From the NCBI GenBank assembly GCA_030638685.1, contig DAOWED010000181.1, forward strand, positions 1 to 32,660: a stretch of 32,660 bases of DNA, given 5' to 3'. Below the pieces are notes generated by a model, which was not told where the DNA came from, searched no databases, and saw only the letters and a program-made list of their open reading frames with translations. Every line of letters begins with the position of its first letter. The first letter of the stretch is position 1. Source of the DNA: Candidatus Heimdallarchaeota archaeon. Its GTDB lineage: Archaea; Asgardarchaeota; Heimdallarchaeia; Heimdallarchaeales; DAOWED01. Shown piece after piece: positions 27,418 to 32,660 of this stretch. A program made the position numbers and the translations under genes.

Positions 27418-28545
27418 GTGAACTTAATAAAGAAAAGAGCGCTCAAAAGCATAATGAAGGATTTACTTCTAGCTGGACTTGATGTTTCGTCATTATACAC
27501 TTCAGATAAAATTGAGAAAAATAATACATCAATTATTGATTTTAATGGGTCAGAAAATGCAAGAAAAAAATCCAGTAATCACTTTTCAATAATTAGAGCT
27601 GATGGAACAATTGCGGAAAGAACCTATTATAATTCATTAGGCCACTATCTTGTTCAGTTAGTAGATACAATGGTAAGTGAAAAAGAATTTAGTTACGTTA
27701 TTCCTGGCTCGGGATGGGATCTCTCACTTGAAAGTTCGATAACAAATGAATCCATCTTTGGTGAAGCAGAGTTGATAGGAACATCTGTTAAAAATTTCAT
27801 AAAAAGTAGATCATTAAAATACTCCTCAGATGAGATAAATAAACAAGGATTGGAAACGGTACCAATTAGTAGTGAAACAATAAATGAGAGTGTTTCAGTT
27901 GTCTTATCTGATTTTACATTTTCATCCAACCCCTTTTCCAGTTCTTTACAATTATTATCTGAATTGAGCTCATTTCAGACCGATAAAGAAATAATCAATT
28001 TAGGCTCCTTGAACAGTTCAAACAAACAATTGTTGTCATTACTCTATTACGTTACTGAAACAACAGTAGAATGTGTTATTATGTCGAGTTATGAGCATGA
28101 ACTTAGAGATAATGGTTTGATTATGAAAAGAATTCTTAAGGACACCAAAACAATTGAAACAACAGATCCATTGCATAGCGTACTTCCGCTGCTTGAAGAA
28201 CTCACTTTAAAGCTAGGGTGGTTAGGTTGGGGTCAAGTTGATTTAATCCAAAATAATGAATCAACTCTGAAGATCGTTGCACTTTATCCTTGGCCCACCT
28301 CTCTTTGTCATGGAATAAGATGGGCAGGGCTTGATCCTTTAGACTGGCAAATAAGATCGCTTAATGATGAAAAGTTAGATCCACCAACCCTAAAAAAAGA
28401 ACTCTACCATACACTTCTGTACTCCCGCAGAAATACTTTATCCACTTTACCAAAGGAGAAGAAAGTTGAACTAGTAGAAGTGCATCAAACAGGAACACCA
28501 ATACCCTCAAATATGGTTTCAACTCAGTATCTTTCAGATTATTAA
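27418..28545 (+). CDS. Divergent ATP-grasp-like protein (tentative)
   Basis: 375 aa; 'SYVIPGSGWDLSLESSI...ELIGTSVKNFIKSRSLKYSSDEINKQGLETVPI' and 'LGWLGWGQVDLIQNNESTLKIVALYPWPTSL' resemble the layout of COG2232-type ATP-grasp proteins. Could start at an internal Met. Confidence 0.45.
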   Translation: MNLIKKRALKSIMKDLLLAGLDVSSLYTSDKIEKNNTSIIDFNGSENARKKSSNHFSIIRADGTIAERTYYNSLGHYLVQLVDTMVSEKEFSYVIPGSGWDLSLESSITNESIFGEAELIGTSVKNFIKSRSLKYSSDEINKQGLETVPISSETINESVSVVLSDFTFSSNPFSSSLQLLSELSSFQTDKEIINLGSLNSSNKQLLSLLYYVTETTVECVIMSSYEHELRDNGLIMKRILKDTKTIETTDPLHSVLPLLEELTLKLGWLGWGQVDLIQNNESTLKIVALYPWPTSLCHGIRWAGLDPLDWQIRSLNDEKLDPPTLKKELYHTLLYSRRNTLSTLPKEKKVELVEVHQTGTPIPSNMVSTQYLSDY

Positions 28546-28672
28546 AACAATAAAACGATCCATTTAAGTTTGAAAGGTAAATGAAACATTTTAAAAGCCT
28601 TTTGGCATAAATTAATATCTATAACCTTTTAGTATTGGAATGTTCATATAAAATATAGCCATCGTGATGTAA

Positions 28673-30751
28673 ATGAATAAATCTGAATCTATACCAGCAA
28701 TTAATTTACTGGAAATATTGAAAAAACCTACTGGGGCAACTAATGAACAACTAGAAGCAATTCTTGGTTCTTTATTACTTTCTCGAGAAATAAATATTTC
28801 AAAAATTGCAGTTAGTTTAGATTTAACACCCGATGATGTAGTTTTTATCATTGAAAAGGGAGAAGAGCATAATCTTTTCTCAGGTAGATTCTTACGTTCA
28901 AGATACGTAGTAGAGAAGTACAAGTGTGCTGTTCTCATGGATAATGCGTATATACCACAAGAAGGTCTAGACATATTGGGATATCTTTCTGGAAGAAGAA
29001 ATATGGATATCTCAGAAATAGGGAGTCTATTCAAATACACAAAAGATGAGGTTTTGCAATCGTTATATTTCTTTGTTACTCACGGATATCTATCAGGACG
29101 AATGAAAAAATCAAAATTAGAAGTACTACAAGTTGTTCCTCCATCAAGTCTAACCTCCCGTTCTGAAACCCAGATGGATTTAGATAGAGAAATCATAGGT
29201 TATTGTATATTGAGAAAAAGAGTTTCTCTAGATGAATTAGTTAAAGTGTTTGATGTAACACATATACGTTTATTCCGAGATGTATTTGGTTACTTCTTAA
29301 GGGATTTAGTAAGAGGGTCAATTGATGTTTCTAAAAAAGTTATGCGAACACCAGAAATATTGATCAAACTAACTTCTCTTAAAGACCTTGAAGAAACCCC
29401 AACATTCGACGCCATTTCTTCTCGAGAAAAACTTGTTTGTGGGGTGATTCAGATGAGGAAAACTATTACTCTCTCGCAAATTGGCAAGATTATTTTGATG
29501 AATAAAGACGAGTTAATTGAAATATTGTCTTATTTTTCGTTAACAAGATTTCTTTTAGTTCAATTAACTTCAAGAGATGAAGTTCATCTCGTTGCGGAAA
29601 GACGAATTACTTCAACCAGATCATTATCTGATCTTAAATCTCTAAGTATCTTTAATTATGGAGCCCTTGTTGGAATTTTAACAACAACACCTAATATCTC
29701 AATAAAGAAAATATCCCAAAAAATGAGGCAACCCCCAATTGAAGTTCTTTTGGGGCTTACTACTCTTATTAATGAAAAAATCATTCAAGGAAGATTGTCT
29801 CCTGACCACTATTTCATCACTCAAAACATAAAAGCACAAGCAGGAGGCAGTGAACAAGGGTTAACTGAATGGGAACAAATTCTTCTTGGGATGTTAATCT
29901 CGCAAGAGAAAGCATCAGTAATATATCTCGCTGAAATACTAAAAATAAGCAGAGCAAAAGCACTTGAGTATTGTTATGAGTTTTTATCAAAAGGAGTGAT
30001 AAGGGGGCAATTACTTAATGAAAAAGATTTATTATTGCATGAACTTCCAAGAGCACCACCTCTAAACCAAGTAGAAGATTTAGCTTTAGTATATAGAGAA
30101 ATTAGAGGGTATCTGATAATGAATGGCTCGGTAAAATCAAAGGATCCATTACCCATCTGGGAACTAAAACCCAAGGAATTTATGTTTATTCTTTTCAAAC
30201 TAGTGGGATCAGGTATGATTACTGTAATGGCAAATAACAAAGAAATTATTTATGAAGAACACCATAAAGCAACTCCAACAATTGCTCTAAGAGATATTGA
30301 CCCTTCTTATACTGTTATAAGTAACTATCTTGAACAAAAAGGAACAGCCTTATCAATAAAAGATCTGTCTCGAAGGTTAAACATGGATCAAAGACTGATT
30401 ATTAAAGCGTTAGGCCTTTTCGTTTCAGATGGTTATTATCCGTTGGGAAGAATCAGAAAGAATCGGTTCGATAAAGGTGGACCATTGATGAAAATTAGAG
30501 GGAAACCAAAGTGTTATCACTGCGGGAAAGAGATAGAAAATCCCGATCTTCCATGCTCTTCGTGCAGTAAGGCTTCACCAAAATGCTCTGTTTGTAGAGG
30601 TGCTTTGGTTACAACAGATAATATAGTTAGCTGTCCTCACTGTGAACATATGGCTCACAGAGAACACATAATACATTGGTTAAACATTCGTAGCAGTTGT
30701 CCCTTATGTAAAGGTCATCTTTCAGAAAGAAACTTGGTTGTGCACAATTGA
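28673..30751 (+). CDS. Tandem winged-helix protein with C-terminal zinc ribbon and RING-like domain, 692 aa
   Basis: About eight similar 60-70 aa wHTH-like units; C-terminal CYHC..CSSC ribbon and 'CSVCRGALVTTDNIVSCPHCEHMAHREHIIHWLNIRSSCPLC' (30584-30709). Confidence 0.8.
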   Translation: MNKSESIPAINLLEILKKPTGATNEQLEAILGSLLLSREINISKIAVSLDLTPDDVVFIIEKGEEHNLFSGRFLRSRYVVEKYKCAVLMDNAYIPQEGLDILGYLSGRRNMDISEIGSLFKYTKDEVLQSLYFFVTHGYLSGRMKKSKLEVLQVVPPSSLTSRSETQMDLDREIIGYCILRKRVSLDELVKVFDVTHIRLFRDVFGYFLRDLVRGSIDVSKKVMRTPEILIKLTSLKDLEETPTFDAISSREKLVCGVIQMRKTITLSQIGKIILMNKDELIEILSYFSLTRFLLVQLTSRDEVHLVAERRITSTRSLSDLKSLSIFNYGALVGILTTTPNISIKKISQKMRQPPIEVLLGLTTLINEKIIQGRLSPDHYFITQNIKAQAGGSEQGLTEWEQILLGMLISQEKASVIYLAEILKISRAKALEYCYEFLSKGVIRGQLLNEKDLLLHELPRAPPLNQVEDLALVYREIRGYLIMNGSVKSKDPLPIWELKPKEFMFILFKLVGSGMITVMANNKEIIYEEHHKATPTIALRDIDPSYTVISNYLEQKGTALSIKDLSRRLNMDQRLIIKALGLFVSDGYYPLGRIRKNRFDKGGPLMKIRGKPKCYHCGKEIENPDLPCSSCSKASPKCSVCRGALVTTDNIVSCPHCEHMAHREHIIHWLNIRSSCPLCKGHLSERNLVVHN

Positions 30752-30871
30752 GCTTCAAAAAGTGAAAAATACAGTTAATTTATTTTCATATTAAATAAAA
30801 GGTTAAAATTATAAGCTTGTAAACCAATATTCTAATTAGCACGAACGGTTGATTATGTTCAACGAGGTATA

Positions 30872-32660
30872 ATGATGTCTCAAAGTACAGTTGTCGATTC
30901 GAAATTAAATGTTTTTCCAGTAATCTATATTGATCTTTATCCTGGTGAAACCAGAACCAATGTTATTTCAAGTCTTGAAAGGCTTCTTGATTTTCTTGAG
31001 ACAAATACCTCTTTTCCATTTTCTTTTGCCTTTACTGTACCATCGATTATATCATTAAAAGAACACAAAAAAATTTTTTCAAGATTAAATGCCTTACTTA
31101 AAGAAGAAAGATGCTCATTGGTTGGTACCAACTATTCATCAAGTATGCACCGTGAAACTTTTCCAGCTAGACAATATCAAATCGCTTGGCCCAAAGAACA
31201 TTATAAAGAGGCTTTCGACATTGAGCCCAAGTTTTATTGGGTTCCTGACAACTTAGTTGATTCCGTTTCTTTTTCTATTCTTCAAGAGATAGGTTATACT
31301 CATTGTTTATTTGATCATAGAATTTATACTAAGTTGTTAAAACTATCTTCTGATGAAAATGATCAAAATAGCAAAACCCCAATCACGGGAATTTGGCCTA
31401 TAACAGATTTTCGCTTATTGGGTACTAGTGGGTTGGATTTAACCATTTATGGGACCTTCAGAAATTCAAGTTCTAATGTTCCATTCTTTCAGTCAATCCC
31501 TTCCCCTTCTAGATTGATTAATCGTTTACTTAAACAATTTCGAGAAGAAGCATCTGTATCAATACTAGGATTATATTTTGATTTAAATTGGTTCGATGCA
31601 CAATTCTATTTACCTACAAGTAATGGCTTCTCATCAGATTCGTTTCTTATAGATCTTTTAGATGAGCTTAAAGACCACGAAAAGATTAATTTTATTTCAA
31701 TTAAAGATGTGCAAGAAGCTTCAATAAAGGAATATACTTTATCAAACACTCTTCCAGCAGAAACTTTTCAGCTGCTTTCATGCTCATCTCTTTCAGGGAT
31801 TCATGATTGGAAAAAGACCCCCAATACAGTTTTTTGGCAGAAAAAAGCTTCTCTAATTGAAAAACAACTAGCTGAAGCTGAAGAAACCATTAGACAAATG
31901 ACTGCGGGTGAGGTAAGTGAAACTAGTGATAAAACTAGCGCTTCAGACCGGTTACTCAAGAATGCATGGGAGTTATTTCTAATCACTCAATCAAAATTAG
32001 GTTTTCTAGGCTCAGGGGATGTAAATGGTTTTCACAACGGAATTATTTTATATCATAAGAGATGGGAGCGAATGAAGTTGGCAATATTATACATGCAAGC
32101 AAGCATTTCAAAATTGATTTCACCATCTTCTTTCTCAACCTTTGAGGATTTACTGGGGATAGGCTCATTACAATTACATGCCGGTTCTCCAAAATTAAGC
32201 TTCATTCTGGCAACAAAGTATGGGGCAAGAATAACTCATTTGTTTAATAGAGAGACAGGAGTAGTATATACTGCAAATGACGTTCTAAGCGAAAGGAGTG
32301 ACTTCTCTTTTTCAGATGATGATATTGGCATTTTTGCAGACAGCTATAGTGAAATCGGTTTCCCATTGTACACATTAGCAAATGAACCATTTGCTTGCTC
32401 ACAGCTGACAAAAAATTCATGGATATTTACAAAATTGATCGCAAATGAATTGATTGTAACAAAACACTATGAATTGGATAACACAGAAGCGATCATAAAA
32501 TTAACTTATAGTTTTCAAAACATCCTTGAAAAGCCCATAACGGGTGAATTTGAAACCTATTGTTCATTTGCTCCAGATGCTTTTAGTGTACTAAAAGAGG
32601 GGTCAAACCTACTTGAAATGTCACTTGAGGAACAGGGAAGTAAAAAGATAGGAAGAATCA
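30872..32660 (+). CDS. GH57-like protein with DUF1926-like beta domain, partial (runs off right edge)
   Basis: Not in the ORF track because it has no stop in the window; hand translation is open from ATG 30872 to 32659. 'SDRLLKNAWELFLITQSKLGF..DVNGFHNGIILYHKRWERMKLAILYMQ' parallels the GH57 '...WHGxFGGxYLxxLR...' region; 'FILATKYGARITHLFNRETGVVY' parallels the C-terminal beta domain. Confidence 0.6.
   Translation, partial: MMSQSTVVDSKLNVFPVIYIDLYPGETRTNVISSLERLLDFLETNTSFPFSFAFTVPSIISLKEHKKIFSRLNALLKEERCSLVGTNYSSSMHRETFPARQYQIAWPKEHYKEAFDIEPKFYWVPDNLVDSVSFSILQEIGYTHCLFDHRIYTKLLKLSSDENDQNSKTPITGIWPITDFRLLGTSGLDLTIYGTFRNSSSNVPFFQSIPSPSRLINRLLKQFREEASVSILGLYFDLNWFDAQFYLPTSNGFSSDSFLIDLLDELKDHEKINFISIKDVQEASIKEYTLSNTLPAETFQLLSCSSLSGIHDWKKTPNTVFWQKKASLIEKQLAEAEETIRQMTAGEVSETSDKTSASDRLLKNAWELFLITQSKLGFLGSGDVNGFHNGIILYHKRWERMKLAILYMQASISKLISPSSFSTFEDLLGIGSLQLHAGSPKLSFILATKYGARITHLFNRETGVVYTANDVLSERSDFSFSDDDIGIFADSYSEIGFPLYTLANEPFACSQLTKNSWIFTKLIANELIVTKHYELDNTEAIIKLTYSFQNILEKPITGEFETYCSFAPDAFSVLKEGSNLLEMSLEEQGSKKIGRI

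Noticed and set aside
28612-29040. 142-aa minus-strand ORF
   Set aside because: Antisense to the start of the tandem winged-helix gene, which has strong coding evidence.

Overview
AT-rich archaeal chromosomal window, gene-dense on both strands. The informational core comprises rps27ae, rps24e, aIF2-gamma, a PIN-domain protein, rps6e, rps3ae, a Pcc1-like ORF, a RecJ-like DHH protein, rps15, rpo7, spt4 and a GTP-dependent dephospho-CoA kinase. NAD biosynthesis is present as nadC divergent from nadX-nadA. There is one intron-containing tRNA-Arg(CCU) with a recognisable bulge-helix-bulge. Other genes include a radical SAM protein, a GlmU-like nucleotidyltransferase, an orphan N6-adenine methyltransferase, several winged-helix regulators, a LolD/MacB-type ABC ATPase with unusual membrane neighbours, and a 3' block of a divergent ATP-grasp-like ORF, a tandem winged-helix protein ending in a RING-like zinc module, and a degenerate-looking GH57-like ORF that runs off the window. 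An Asgard-type archaeon is my inference; the sequence alone does not prove it. The most interesting items are the tandem-wHTH/RING-like protein (28673-30751), two 26-bp tripartite operator-like sites in opposite orientation (21670-21695 and 21837-21862), the GH57-like ORF with apparently lost catalytic motifs, and a membrane-tethered wHTH/zinc-ribbon protein. I saw no CRISPR array, rRNA or transposon. All family calls are from reading motifs; no database search was run.
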